NCBI RefSeq assembly: GCF_904846215.1
Contig: NZ_CAJGZK010000005.1
Location: 62,001-126,000, forward strand
Source: Psychrobacter glacincola
Lineage (GTDB): Bacteria; Pseudomonadota; Gammaproteobacteria; Pseudomonadales; Moraxellaceae
Length of the DNA stretch: 64,000 nt
Direction of reading: 5' to 3'
Below, in pieces: positions 56,710 through 64,000 of the stretch. The notes beneath the pieces are model-generated. The model did no database searches, had not been told where the DNA came from, and was given only the letters and a program-made list of their open reading frames with translations. The position numbers and the translations under genes were made by a program. How positions within the stretch are numbered: the first letter of the stretch is position 1; every line of letters begins with the position of its first letter.

Positions 56710-57537
56710 ATGCCTATCGTAAGAGCAAAGCCAACATCACCAGGCCGTCGTTTTGTTGAAAAAGTAGTGCATCCACACCTTTATAAAGGTCGTCCGTTTG
56801 CAGCGCTTCTAGAATCAAAAAGCAAGACCGGTGGTCGTAACAATAATGGCCGTATCACTACTCGTCACATCGGCGGTGGTCATAAGCAACATTATCGTAT
56901 TATCGATTTTAAACGTACTAAAGACAATATCCCAGCTACAGTAGAGCGTATTGAATACGATCCTAACCGTACTGCGCATATTGCTTTACTTAAGTACGCT
57001 GATGGCGAACGTCGTTATATTATCGCCGCTAAAAAGCAAGCTGTTGGCGATACTGTGATGTCAGGTGAATTATCACCAATTCGTCCAGGCAACTGTTTAC
57101 CGCTAAAAAACATACCACTAGGTACTGTGATCCATAATATCGAACTTAAAATCGGTAAAGGCGCACAGATGGCTCGTGCTGCGGGTGCTAGCGTTCAGCT
57201 ACTAGGTCGTGACGGTATTTATGCCATTCTTCGTTTGCGTTCTGGTGAAACTCGCCGCGTACACGTAAATTGCCGTGCTGTTATCGGTGAAGTATCGAAC
57301 ACTGAAAACAACTTGAAATCACTTGGTAAAGCCGGTGCTTCACGTTGGAGAGGTATTCGTCCTTCTGTTCGTGGTGTCGCGATGAACCCGGTTGATCACC
57401 CACATGGTGGTGGTGAAGGTCGTAATAAAGGTCGCCATCCTACTAGCCCTTGGGGTCAGAAGTCTAAAGGACTTAAAACGCGTCACAATAAGCGTACTGA
57501 CAGTATGATCATCCGCCGCCGCGCCAAGAAGAAATAA
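56710..57537 (+). CDS. rplB: 50S ribosomal protein L2
   Basis: 275 residues. KSGGRNNxGRITxRHxGGGHKxxYR-type sequence opens the protein. It continues with [26 protein letters not shown] and the C-terminal [34 protein letters not shown], the L2 signature with the histidine near the peptidyl transferase centre. The spacing to rplW (11 bp) indicates co-transcription. Confidence 0.98.
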   Translation: MPIVRAKPTSPGRRFVEKVVHPHLYKGRPFAALLESKSKTGGRNNNGRITTRHIGGGHKQHYRIIDFKRTKDNIPATVERIEYDPNRTAHIALLKYADGERRYIIAAKKQAVGDTVMSGELSPIRPGNCLPLKNIPLGTVIHNIELKIGKGAQMARAAGASVQLLGRDGIYAILRLRSGETRRVHVNCRAVIGEVSNTENNLKSLGKAGASRWRGIRPSVRGVAMNPVDHPHGGGEGRNKGRHPTSPWGQKSKGLKTRHNKRTDSMIIRRRAKKK

Positions 57538-57549
57538 AGGAAGAATTTC

Positions 57550-57825
57550 ATGCCTCGTTCATTGAAAAAAGGTCCATTCATAGACGCGCATTTATTTGCT
57601 AAAGTTGAAACTGCATTAGAAACCAACTCACGCAAACCAATTAAAACTTGGTCGCGCCGCTCGATGATTCTGCCACAAATGGTTGGCCTAACTTTATCTG
57701 TTCACAATGGCCGTACTCATGTACCGGTTATCGTGAGTGAACAGATGGTTGGTCATAAACTAGGTGAATTTGCCCCGACTCGTACATATCGTGGTCACGG
57801 CATTGACAAGAAAGCTAAGAGATAA
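57550..57825 (+). CDS. rpsS: 30S ribosomal protein S19
   Basis: 91 residues, standard size. [72 protein letters not shown] are diagnostic. S19 sits in the 30S head with S13. The ATG follows AAGGAAGAATTTC. Confidence 0.98.
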
Positions 57826-57835
57826 GGTGCTTACC

Positions 57836-58165
57836 ATGGAAGTAACTGCAAAATTACGCGGTGCCGCCATATCGGCACAAAAAGTTAGACTCGTTGCTGA
57901 TGAAGTTCGTGGCAAATCTATTGAGCGTGCTTTGGATATCCTAACGTATAGCAATAAAAAAGGCGCGGTTTTTGTTAAGAAATGTCTTAACTCTGCCATC
58001 GCCAATGCTGAAAACAACAACGGTTTAGATATTGATACCCTTAAAGTATCAACCATCTACGTTGATGAAGGCATTACGCTAAAACGTATCCTACCACGTG
58101 CTAAAGGTCGTGCTGATCGTATCAGCAAGCGTACCTGTCACATCACTATAAAGGTAGGGGAATAA
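57836..58165 (+). CDS. rplV: 50S ribosomal protein L22
   Basis: 109 residues from the ATG at 57836 ([33 protein letters not shown]). The frame is open 24 codons upstream, but that part overlaps rpsS and is not L22-like; GATAAGGTGCTTACC supplies the ribosome-binding site. The conserved beta-hairpin that lines the tunnel ([25 protein letters not shown]) is present. Confidence 0.97.
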
Positions 58166-58168
58166 GTT

Positions 58169-58897
58169 ATGGGACAAAAAGTACATCCAATCGGAATTCG
58201 TCTTGGTGTTGTAAAAAAGCATAACGCAAACTGGTATGCTAGCCCTAAACAATACTCAGAATACCTAATTAACGACATTCAGGTTCGTGAATATCTGCGC
58301 AAGAAACTTGATAGTGCTATGATTAGCAAGATCATGATTGAGCGTCCTACCGGTGCTGCTAAGATTACCATCGCCACTGCGCGTCCTGGTATTGTTATCG
58401 GTAAGAAAGGCGAAGATATTGAAAGACTTCAAAAAGAATTGACCAAAATTATGGGCGTACCTGCTCAGGTCAATATTGAAGAAATCACCTCGCCTGATCT
58501 TGATGCTCATTTGGTAGCAGAAGGTATCGCAAGTCAGCTTGAGCGTCGTGTTATGTTCCGCCGTGCAATGAAGCGCGCCGTACAGAACAGCATGCGTTCT
58601 GGTGCTAAAGGTATTAAAGTTGAGCTGTCTGGCCGTCTTGGCGGTGCTGAGATTGCTCGTACTGAATGGTACCGTGAAGGTCGTGTGCCATTGCATACAT
58701 TGCGTGCCGATATTGACTATTCGTCAGTACGTGCGGAAACCACTTACGGCACCATCGGTGTAAAAGTTTGGATCTTCCGTGGCGAAATCCTTGACGGTAT
58801 GAACAGTGTTTATAACCCCGTTAAAGAAGAGCAGACTCGTGCGCCAAAACGCCGTGGTCGTGGAAACGGAAACCGTCGAAACACAGACAGAGGTTAA
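58169..58897 (+). CDS. rpsC: 30S ribosomal protein S3
   Basis: 242 residues. The protein opens [23 protein letters not shown]. The KH domain includes [17 protein letters not shown], then [40 protein letters not shown] and [12 protein letters not shown]. It ends in a basic tail ([19 protein letters not shown]). S3 contributes to mRNA entry and helicase activity. It lies 3 bp after rplV. Confidence 0.98.
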
Positions 58898-58900
58898 ACT

Positions 58901-59314
58901 ATGTTACAGCCAAAACGTACCAAGTTTCGTAAAATGCACAAAGGTCGTAACACAGGTCTTGCTCATCGTGGAAGCACCGTTGCATTCGGACAAATTGGTC
59001 TAAAATCTTTGACTCGCGGTCGTATGACTGCCCGTCAAATTGAAGCAGCACGTCGTACCATCACTCGTAAAATTAAGCGTGGCGGTAAGATTTGGATTCG
59101 CGTTTTCCCAGACAAACCAATTACTAATAAACCATTAGAAGTACGTATGGGTAAAGGTAAAGGTCCTGTAGAATATTGGGTATGCGAAATCAAACCTGGT
59201 AAAATACTATATGAACTTGAAGGGATCTCAGAAGAGCTTGCTCGCGAAGCGTTAACGCTTGCTGCAGCAAAACTGCCCTTTAAAACTACCATTGTTAAGC
59301 GGACGATAATGTAA
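58901..59314 (+). CDS. rplP: 50S ribosomal protein L16
   Basis: 137 residues. [92 protein letters not shown] is L16 throughout, including the loop with the arginine that is hydroxylated in E. coli. It contacts tRNA at the A site. The stop overlaps the rpmC start by one base. Confidence 0.98.
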
Positions 59315-59511
59315 TGAAGATCAGTGAATTACGTGATAAATCATTAGAAGAACTGACCCAGTTACTTGATGAAAAGCAACTTGATGCTTTCCGTATTCGT
59401 ATGGCTAAAGCAACTGGTCAGTTGGGGAATACCCATGAAGTACGTGTCAATCGTCGTGCGATTGCTCAGCTTCAGACTTTGATTAACGAGAAACAACGAG
59501 GCGACTCATGA
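59314..59511 (+). CDS. rpmC: 50S ribosomal protein L29
   Basis: 65 residues, two-helix protein at the tunnel exit: [60 protein letters not shown]. It overlaps rplP by one base and rpsQ by four, so translation is coupled. Confidence 0.97.
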
Positions 59512-59783
59512 GCGATAACAATCAAGCAACGACCAATGCTAGTGTTCTGACAGGACGAGTTGTCAGTGACAAGATGGACAAGTCCATCACGGTTTTGATT
59601 GAGCGTCTGGTTCGTCATCCTTTATATGGCAAGCAGCTTCGTCGTTCTACTAAGATCAAAGCACATGATGAGAATAATGTTTGCCAACAAGGCGACCTTG
59701 TCCGCATCAAAGAAACGCGTCCAATCTCAAAAACCAAGTCTTGGACTTTGGTTGATGTGGTTGAAAAAGTAGAAAAAATCTAA
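59508..59783 (+). CDS. rpsQ: 30S ribosomal protein S17
   Basis: 91 residues. [74 protein letters not shown] is S17 throughout; the first ~12 residues are a polar extension. It ends the S10-type gene block. A 181-bp gap follows before rplN, where the spc operon begins in E. coli. Confidence 0.98.
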
Positions 59784-59964
59784 GTAAATTGCATTAAAAG
59801 CCAGAAGCTGTTAAAATAGCTGCCTTTTTAAGGATACTGATTGCGCCGAGCGTATATCAATCACATTAAGAGTAGCAGCGGTTATTAATATTAAAATGCC
59901 GACTACTCATACTGTGCTAGCGGCAGCAACTGGTTTTTATTGCTCATACGTGTGGAGTAACGCT

Positions 59965-60333
59965 ATGATTCAGGTTGAATCTATGCTGGAAGTTGCAGAT
60001 AATAGCGGTGCAAGACGAGTTCAGTGCATTAAAGTACTGGGTGGCTCTCATCGTCGTTATGCATCAGTTGGCGACATTATTAAAGTAACGGTTAAAGAAG
60101 CCATTCCTCGCGGTCGTGTTAAAAAAGGCGACGTGATGAATGCGGTAGTTGTACGTACCAAAAAAGGCGTTCGTCGTCCTGATGGTTCGGTATTACGTTT
60201 TGACGACAATGCTGCGGTATTGTTGAACCAAAACAAAGCGCCGATTGCAACTCGTATTTTTGGACCGGTAACTCGTGAACTACGTGGTGATCAGTTTATG
60301 AAAATTGTATCACTAGCACCAGAAGTATTGTGA
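59965..60333 (+). CDS. rplN: 50S ribosomal protein L14
   Basis: 122 residues from the ATG at 59965 ([46 protein letters not shown]). The frame runs 23 codons further upstream, but that part is not conserved and GTGGAGTAACGCT directly before 59965 fits. KRGVVxR-type [45 protein letters not shown] is diagnostic. It probably has its own promoter in 59784-59964, as the first gene of the spc block. Confidence 0.98.
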   Translation: MIQVESMLEVADNSGARRVQCIKVLGGSHRRYASVGDIIKVTVKEAIPRGRVKKGDVMNAVVVRTKKGVRRPDGSVLRFDDNAAVLLNQNKAPIATRIFGPVTRELRGDQFMKIVSLAPEVL

Positions 60334-60341
60334 GGTAATCC

Positions 60342-60659
60342 ATGTCAAAATTACGTAAAGGTGATACAGTTATCGTGATTGCTGGGAAAGACAAAGGCAA
60401 GCAAGGTACTGTACAAGCTGTAAAAAACGATCGTATCAAAGTTGAAGGCATTAACATTGTCACTAAACATCAGAAGCCAAATCAGGCAACTGGCGTTGAA
60501 GGCGGCATACTTAAGCAAGAAGCTTTTTTACATATTTCAAATGTCGCAATTTTAAATGCGCAAACCCAAAAAGCAGACCGTATTTCTTACCAGACTGGCG
60601 AAGACGGTGTTAAAAACCGTGTTTACCGCTCAAATGGTGAAGTTGTGGCGACTGCGTAA
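60342..60659 (+). CDS. rplX: 50S ribosomal protein L24
   Basis: 105 residues. LRKGDTVIVIAGKDKGKQGTVQAVKNDRIKVEGINIVTKHQKPNQ is the KOW-motif start; then GGILKQEAFLHISNVAILN. It is an assembly initiator near the tunnel exit. It lies 8 bp after rplN. Confidence 0.97.
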   Translation: MSKLRKGDTVIVIAGKDKGKQGTVQAVKNDRIKVEGINIVTKHQKPNQATGVEGGILKQEAFLHISNVAILNAQTQKADRISYQTGEDGVKNRVYRSNGEVVATA

Positions 60660-60680
60660 GACACTAAGGGTGTAATGGTA

Positions 60681-61217
60681 ATGGCAAGATTAAAAGCTTT
60701 ATATAACAATGAACTAAAGCAAAAGATCAAAGAAGAACTTGCTTTAGAAAACGTGATGCAAGTGCCTAAAATCACTAAAATCACTTTAAACATGGGTGTT
60801 GGCGGTGCGTCTCAAGATAAGAAATTGCTTGAAGGTGCTGTTGCTGATATGACGGCTATCGCTGGTCAAAAACCTGTAGTCACCAAAGCGCGTAAATCAA
60901 TCGCTGGCTTTAAGATTCGTGAAGAATGGCCAATCGGTTGTAAAGTAACGCTACGCGGTGAGCAAATGTACGAATTTTTAGATCGTCTTATTGCCGTTGC
61001 AATTCCTCGTGTTCGTGACTTTCGTGGTTTTTCAGCTAAAGCCTTTGATGGACGTGGTAACTATTCACTGGGTATCAAAGAGCAAATCGTATTCCCAGAA
61101 GTAGATTTTGACAAGATTGATCGTATCCGCGGTATGGATGTGACTATCACTACGTCAGCTACTACTGACGATGAAGGTCGTGCGCTGCTTAAAGCATTCG
61201 GCTTCCCATTTAAATAA
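60681..61217 (+). CDS. rplE: 50S ribosomal protein L5
   Basis: 178 residues from [20 protein letters not shown]. An ATG two codons earlier (60675) is an alternative, but the AAGGG at 60666 is better spaced for 60681. Diagnostic segments: [57 protein letters not shown] and [43 protein letters not shown]. It binds 5S rRNA and P-site tRNA. Confidence 0.97.
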   Translation: MARLKALYNNELKQKIKEELALENVMQVPKITKITLNMGVGGASQDKKLLEGAVADMTAIAGQKPVVTKARKSIAGFKIREEWPIGCKVTLRGEQMYEFLDRLIAVAIPRVRDFRGFSAKAFDGRGNYSLGIKEQIVFPEVDFDKIDRIRGMDVTITTSATTDDEGRALLKAFGFPFK

Positions 61218-61229
61218 GGTAAAGACGTT

Positions 61230-61535
61230 ATGGCAAAGAAGAGCATGATTAACCGCGAATTAAAGCGCGAAAAAATGGTTGCTAAGTACGCTGATAAGCG
61301 TATCAAGCTAAAAGAAACTATCAGTGATATGACTGCAAGTGACGAAACTCGTATGGAAGCGATGCTAGAGCTACAAGCTCTTCCACGTAACTCATCACCA
61401 GTACGTCTGCGCAATCGTTGTGCTATCACCGGTCGTCCTCACGGTTACTTCCGCAAGTTTGGCTTATCACGCAATATGCTGCGTGAGCGTGTCATGCAAG
61501 GCGATGTGCCTGGTGTTCGTAAAGCAAGCTGGTAA
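61230..61535 (+). CDS. rpsN: 30S ribosomal protein S14
   Basis: 101 residues, the longer zinc-free form: [30 protein letters not shown]... [54 protein letters not shown]. The cysteine ribbon of the short form is absent. It lies 12 bp after rplE. Confidence 0.98.
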   Translation: MAKKSMINRELKREKMVAKYADKRIKLKETISDMTASDETRMEAMLELQALPRNSSPVRLRNRCAITGRPHGYFRKFGLSRNMLRERVMQGDVPGVRKASW

Positions 61536-61546
61536 GGGGTAACTAT

Positions 61547-61945
61547 ATGAGTATGCAAGATACTGTTGGGGATATGCTAACCCGTATTCGTAACGCACAA
61601 ATGGCTAACAAAGTATCGGTAGCAATGCCGAGCTCTAAGCTACGCAAATCAATCGCTGATTTGTTGGTTAATGAAGGTTACGTTGCTAGCGCTGTTGTTA
61701 CTGAAGAAAACAACAACAAAGCAACTTTGACCATCGTATTAAAATACTTCGAAGGCAAAGCTGTCATCGAAATGATTCAACGTTTTAGCCGTCCTGGTTT
61801 ACGCCAGCATCGCGGTAAAGATGCTATCCCTACTGTTAAGCAAGGTATGGGTGTTGCTATCGTATCAACCAGCCAAGGTATCATGAGTGATCGTGCTGCA
61901 CGTGCTGCTGGTATCGGTGGTGAAGTCGTCGCATTTGTAGCGTAA
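61547..61945 (+). CDS. rpsH: 30S ribosomal protein S8
   Basis: 132 residues. [40 protein letters not shown] opens as in E. coli, and [32 protein letters not shown] closes with the RNA-binding loop. AAGGGGT lies 7 bases before the ATG. S8 is the autogenous repressor of spc in E. coli by binding the rplE leader; a similar site was not verified here. It is followed by an unusual 174-bp gap. Confidence 0.98.
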   Translation: MSMQDTVGDMLTRIRNAQMANKVSVAMPSSKLRKSIADLLVNEGYVASAVVTEENNNKATLTIVLKYFEGKAVIEMIQRFSRPGLRQHRGKDAIPTVKQGMGVAIVSTSQGIMSDRAARAAGIGGEVVAFVA

Positions 61946-62016
61946 GCTATACGACGATAAAGTCTATTTGACGCGGTTAGGCTTCTATCGATGTGGTAAT
62001 GAATAATTATTTAACA

Positions 62017-62047
62017 TTGACAAGTGTCTAACGTGGTCAACTATGCT
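62017..62047 (+). promoter_or_regulatory. Candidate internal promoter between rpsH and rplF
   Basis: A consensus TTGACA at 62017-62022 is followed by TATGCT at 62042-62047 (19-bp spacing). Transcription from it would begin within or just before the hairpin at 62048. Confidence 0.45.
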
Positions 62048-62080
62048 AAACTAACACGCTTTTTAGCCTGTTAGTTTTTT
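62048..62080 (+). terminator. Terminator-like hairpin inside the spc ribosomal cluster
   Basis: AAACTAACA pairs perfectly with TGTTAGTTT around 12 nt and continues into TTTTTT. It lies 102 bp after rpsH and 40 bp before rplF. Confidence 0.6.
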
Positions 62081-62119
62081 CGCTAATAAAAGCAAGTTAA
62101 TTTTCTAAGGAATATTCCT

Positions 62120-62653
62120 ATGTCTCGTGTGGCTAAAGCCCCAGTGACGCTGCCAAACGGCGTAAGCGTTACTTTGAACGATCGGCAGGTCGAAGTTAAA
62201 GGCAAGAACGGCAATATGTCTTTACGCCTGCATGAATTGGTCGAGCTGAAACAGGAAGATGATGCGATCATTTTCTCACCTACAGTCGATTCAAAAGAAG
62301 CCATGATGCATACTGGCACCATGCGCTCTTTACTAAACAACTTAGTAATAGGCGTTAACGAAGGCTTTGAAAAACGTCTTCAGTTGATTGGTGTTGGTTA
62401 TCGTGCACAAGCTACTGGTAATAAAGTAACGCTAAATGTTGGTTACTCACACCCAGTAGAATATACGTTACCTGAAGGTGTATCAGCTGAAACCCCAACG
62501 CAAACTGAAATCGTTTTAAAATCAAACGATAAGCAGCAGCTTGGTCAAGCAGCGGCTAATATCCGCAGTTTCCGCCCACCTGAGCCTTATAAAGGTAAAG
62601 GTATTCGTTATAGTGACGAGCATGTGATTCGCAAAGAAGCCAAGAAAAAATAA
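62120..62653 (+). CDS. rplF: 50S ribosomal protein L6
   Basis: 177 residues. [68 protein letters not shown] and the closing [26 protein letters not shown] are standard L6. It sits near the GTPase centre. The start follows TAAGGAATATTCCT. It heads the downstream part of the spc cluster after the hairpin. Confidence 0.98.
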   Translation: MSRVAKAPVTLPNGVSVTLNDRQVEVKGKNGNMSLRLHELVELKQEDDAIIFSPTVDSKEAMMHTGTMRSLLNNLVIGVNEGFEKRLQLIGVGYRAQATGNKVTLNVGYSHPVEYTLPEGVSAETPTQTEIVLKSNDKQQLGQAAANIRSFRPPEPYKGKGIRYSDEHVIRKEAKKK

Positions 62654-62664
62654 GGTGAGTTGAA

Positions 62665-63015
62665 ATGTTTGATAAAAAAGCAGCTCGTCTACGTCGAGCT
62701 AAGAAAACCCGCGCGCATATCCGCTTTTTAGGCGTTCATCGTCTAACGGTTAATCGCACGCCAAGACACATCTATGCCCAGATTATCTCTCCGAACGGTG
62801 GTGAAGTGATTGCTCAGGCATCTACCTTAGACAGCAGCTTGCGTTCAGGCGCGACTGGTAACGCTGATGCAGCGACGTCTGTAGGCCAAATGATCGCAGA
62901 ACGCGCAAAAGCAGCTGGCATCACTAAAGTTGCATTTGACCGTAGTGGTTTTAAATATCATGGTCGAGTAAAAGCTTTAGCTGAAGCTGCTCGCGAAAAC
63001 GGATTGGAGTTTTAA
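62665..63015 (+). CDS. rplR: 50S ribosomal protein L18
   Basis: 116 residues. [51 protein letters not shown] and [44 protein letters not shown] are typical L18. It binds 5S rRNA with L5. It lies 11 bp after rplF. Confidence 0.98.
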   Translation: MFDKKAARLRRAKKTRAHIRFLGVHRLTVNRTPRHIYAQIISPNGGEVIAQASTLDSSLRSGATGNADAATSVGQMIAERAKAAGITKVAFDRSGFKYHGRVKALAEAARENGLEF

Positions 63016-63017
63016 TC

Positions 63018-63533
63018 ATGGCTAGAAATGATAAAAATGATAAAAATGAACAGACTGACGGTCTAGTAGAACGCTTAGTTACCGTTGATCGCGTTGCAAA
63101 AGTGGTTAAAGGTGGTCGTATTTTCTCCTTCACTGCGTTGACCGTAGTGGGTGATGGTAATGGTCGTGTTGGTTTTGGTCGTGGTAAAGCACGTGAAGTG
63201 CCAGCCGCTATTCAAAAAGCGCTAGAAGCTGCCAAACGTAATATGATTACTGTTGAGCTAAATGATGCAACTTTGTATCATCCGATCAAAGCACGTCATG
63301 GTGCTAGTAAAGTCTATATGCAACCTGCATCTGAAGGTACTGGCGTAATCGCTGGTGGCGCAATGCGTGCTGTATTAGAAGTTGCTGGTGTCAAAGATGT
63401 TTTGACTAAATGTTATGGTTCTACCAACACTGCTAACGTGGTTCGCGCTACGTTTAACGGTTTACGTGATATGTCAACTCCAGAAAAGATGGCAGCGAAA
63501 CGTGGTAAATCTGTAGACGAAATCTTGGGTTAA
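63018..63533 (+). CDS. rpsE: 30S ribosomal protein S5
   Basis: 171 residues. [63 protein letters not shown] is the S5 double-stranded-RNA-binding-like domain. [57 protein letters not shown] closes the protein. S5 affects decoding fidelity. It lies 2 bp after rplR. The N-terminal [10 protein letters not shown] stretch is a short repeat. Confidence 0.98.
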   Translation: MARNDKNDKNEQTDGLVERLVTVDRVAKVVKGGRIFSFTALTVVGDGNGRVGFGRGKAREVPAAIQKALEAAKRNMITVELNDATLYHPIKARHGASKVYMQPASEGTGVIAGGAMRAVLEVAGVKDVLTKCYGSTNTANVVRATFNGLRDMSTPEKMAAKRGKSVDEILG

Positions 63534-63553
63534 CTTAGACTAGGTGAGTTACG

Positions 63554-63733
63554 ATGAAAAAAATGAAAGTCACTCAATTCAAATCGGGTGCCCATCGCCT
63601 CAAGAGCCACAAAGCATGCTTGAAAGGATTGGGTTTACGCCGTATTAATCATTCTGTTGTAGTAGAAGATACACCTTCAACTCGTGGTATGGTCAATCGC
63701 GTTAACTACTTGGTAAAAGTGGAGGAAGCGTAA
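63554..63733 (+). CDS. rpmD: 50S ribosomal protein L30
   Basis: 59 residues, short but clear: [55 protein letters not shown]. The ATG at 63554 is in-frame with a second ATG three codons later, which could be the real start. GGTGAGTTACG precedes it. L30 lies between rpsE and rplO as expected, and its stop overlaps the rplO start (TAATG). Confidence 0.95.
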   Translation: MKKMKVTQFKSGAHRLKSHKACLKGLGLRRINHSVVVEDTPSTRGMVNRVNYLVKVEEA

Positions 63734-64000
63734 TGGGTCTTAGATTAAATGAATTATCACCAGGTGTTGGCGCAAAGAAAACTGCCCAACGTCGTGGTCG
63801 TGGTATCGGTTCAGGCCTTGGCAAAACCGGTGGTCGTGGTGTAAAAGGTCAGAAATCTCGTTCAGGTTCTAGCATTCGCTCAGGATTTGAAGGTGGTCAA
63901 ATGCCTTTATATCGCCGTCTACCAAAATTTGGTTTTACCAGTAAAATGGCTATGACGACTGCTGAAGTTCGTCTGTCTGAACTGAGCCAAATTGAAGGCG
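63733..64000 (+). CDS. rplO: 50S ribosomal protein L15 (3' end outside window)
   Basis: The first ~89 residues are present: [67 protein letters not shown], the Gly/Arg/Lys-rich N-terminus of L15. The ATG overlaps the rpmD stop by one base. L15 is a late-assembling 23S rRNA-binding protein. secY would normally follow beyond the window. Confidence 0.97.
   Translation, partial: MGLRLNELSPGVGAKKTAQRRGRGIGSGLGKTGGRGVKGQKSRSGSSIRSGFEGGQMPLYRRLPKFGFTSKMAMTTAEVRLSELSQIEG

Overview
The window looks like chromosomal core sequence from a gammaproteobacterium of the Moraxellaceae, most likely Psychrobacter. This is inferred from moderately AT-rich DNA, the protein style, the order trpF-trpB-trpA-accD-folC-SPOR protein, gatCAB divergent from mreBCD-maf-rng, and the S10/spc ribosomal-protein cluster that follows. 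No database search was possible, so the genus is an inference.

Layout. 1-7.2 kb: the end of an NrtR-like regulator, nadC, a MarC-family protein, an ArgO/LysE exporter, three tandem diverged paralogues of unknown function, and rluB. 7.2-10 kb: an accessory scar with a degenerate IS630 transposase and a Wza-type capsule export gene cut by an IS1-family element. 10-19 kb: a BASS transporter, metH, two fasciclin-domain lipoproteins plus the stub of a third, and an AGCS amino-acid symporter. 20-34.8 kb: lemA with two TPM-domain proteins, adenine deaminase, a sirtuin, tRNA-Arg(CCG), a c-type cytochrome, the yadGH ABC exporter, queF, an LprI-like protein, proS, a DUF4230 protein and photolyase. 34.9-54.3 kb: trpF-trpB-trpA, accD, folC, a LysM/SPOR protein, DUF2726 and DUF1853 proteins, tRNA-Pro(GGG), gatCAB, mreBCD, maf and rng. 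54.7-64 kb: rpsJ through rplO, cut by the window edge.

Most genes are housekeeping. The unusual content lies between them. Eleven copies of a ~140-155 bp palindromic repeat sit in intergenic gaps. They have TATAGT-type ends and a conserved core, and their termini resemble those of the IS630 remnant at 7.4-8.2 kb, so they look like non-autonomous IS630-type MITEs. Strong inverted repeats without U-tracts lie between mreB and mreC, between trpB and trpA, and upstream of accD. Several 13-37 bp tandem duplications sit beside genes. A terminator-like hairpin with a good -35 element upstream interrupts the spc cluster between rpsH and rplF. I found no CRISPR array, prophage, or complete new multi-gene defence or biosynthetic system. 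The best undescribed candidates are the three-paralogue cluster at 3.7-6.0 kb and the MITE family.
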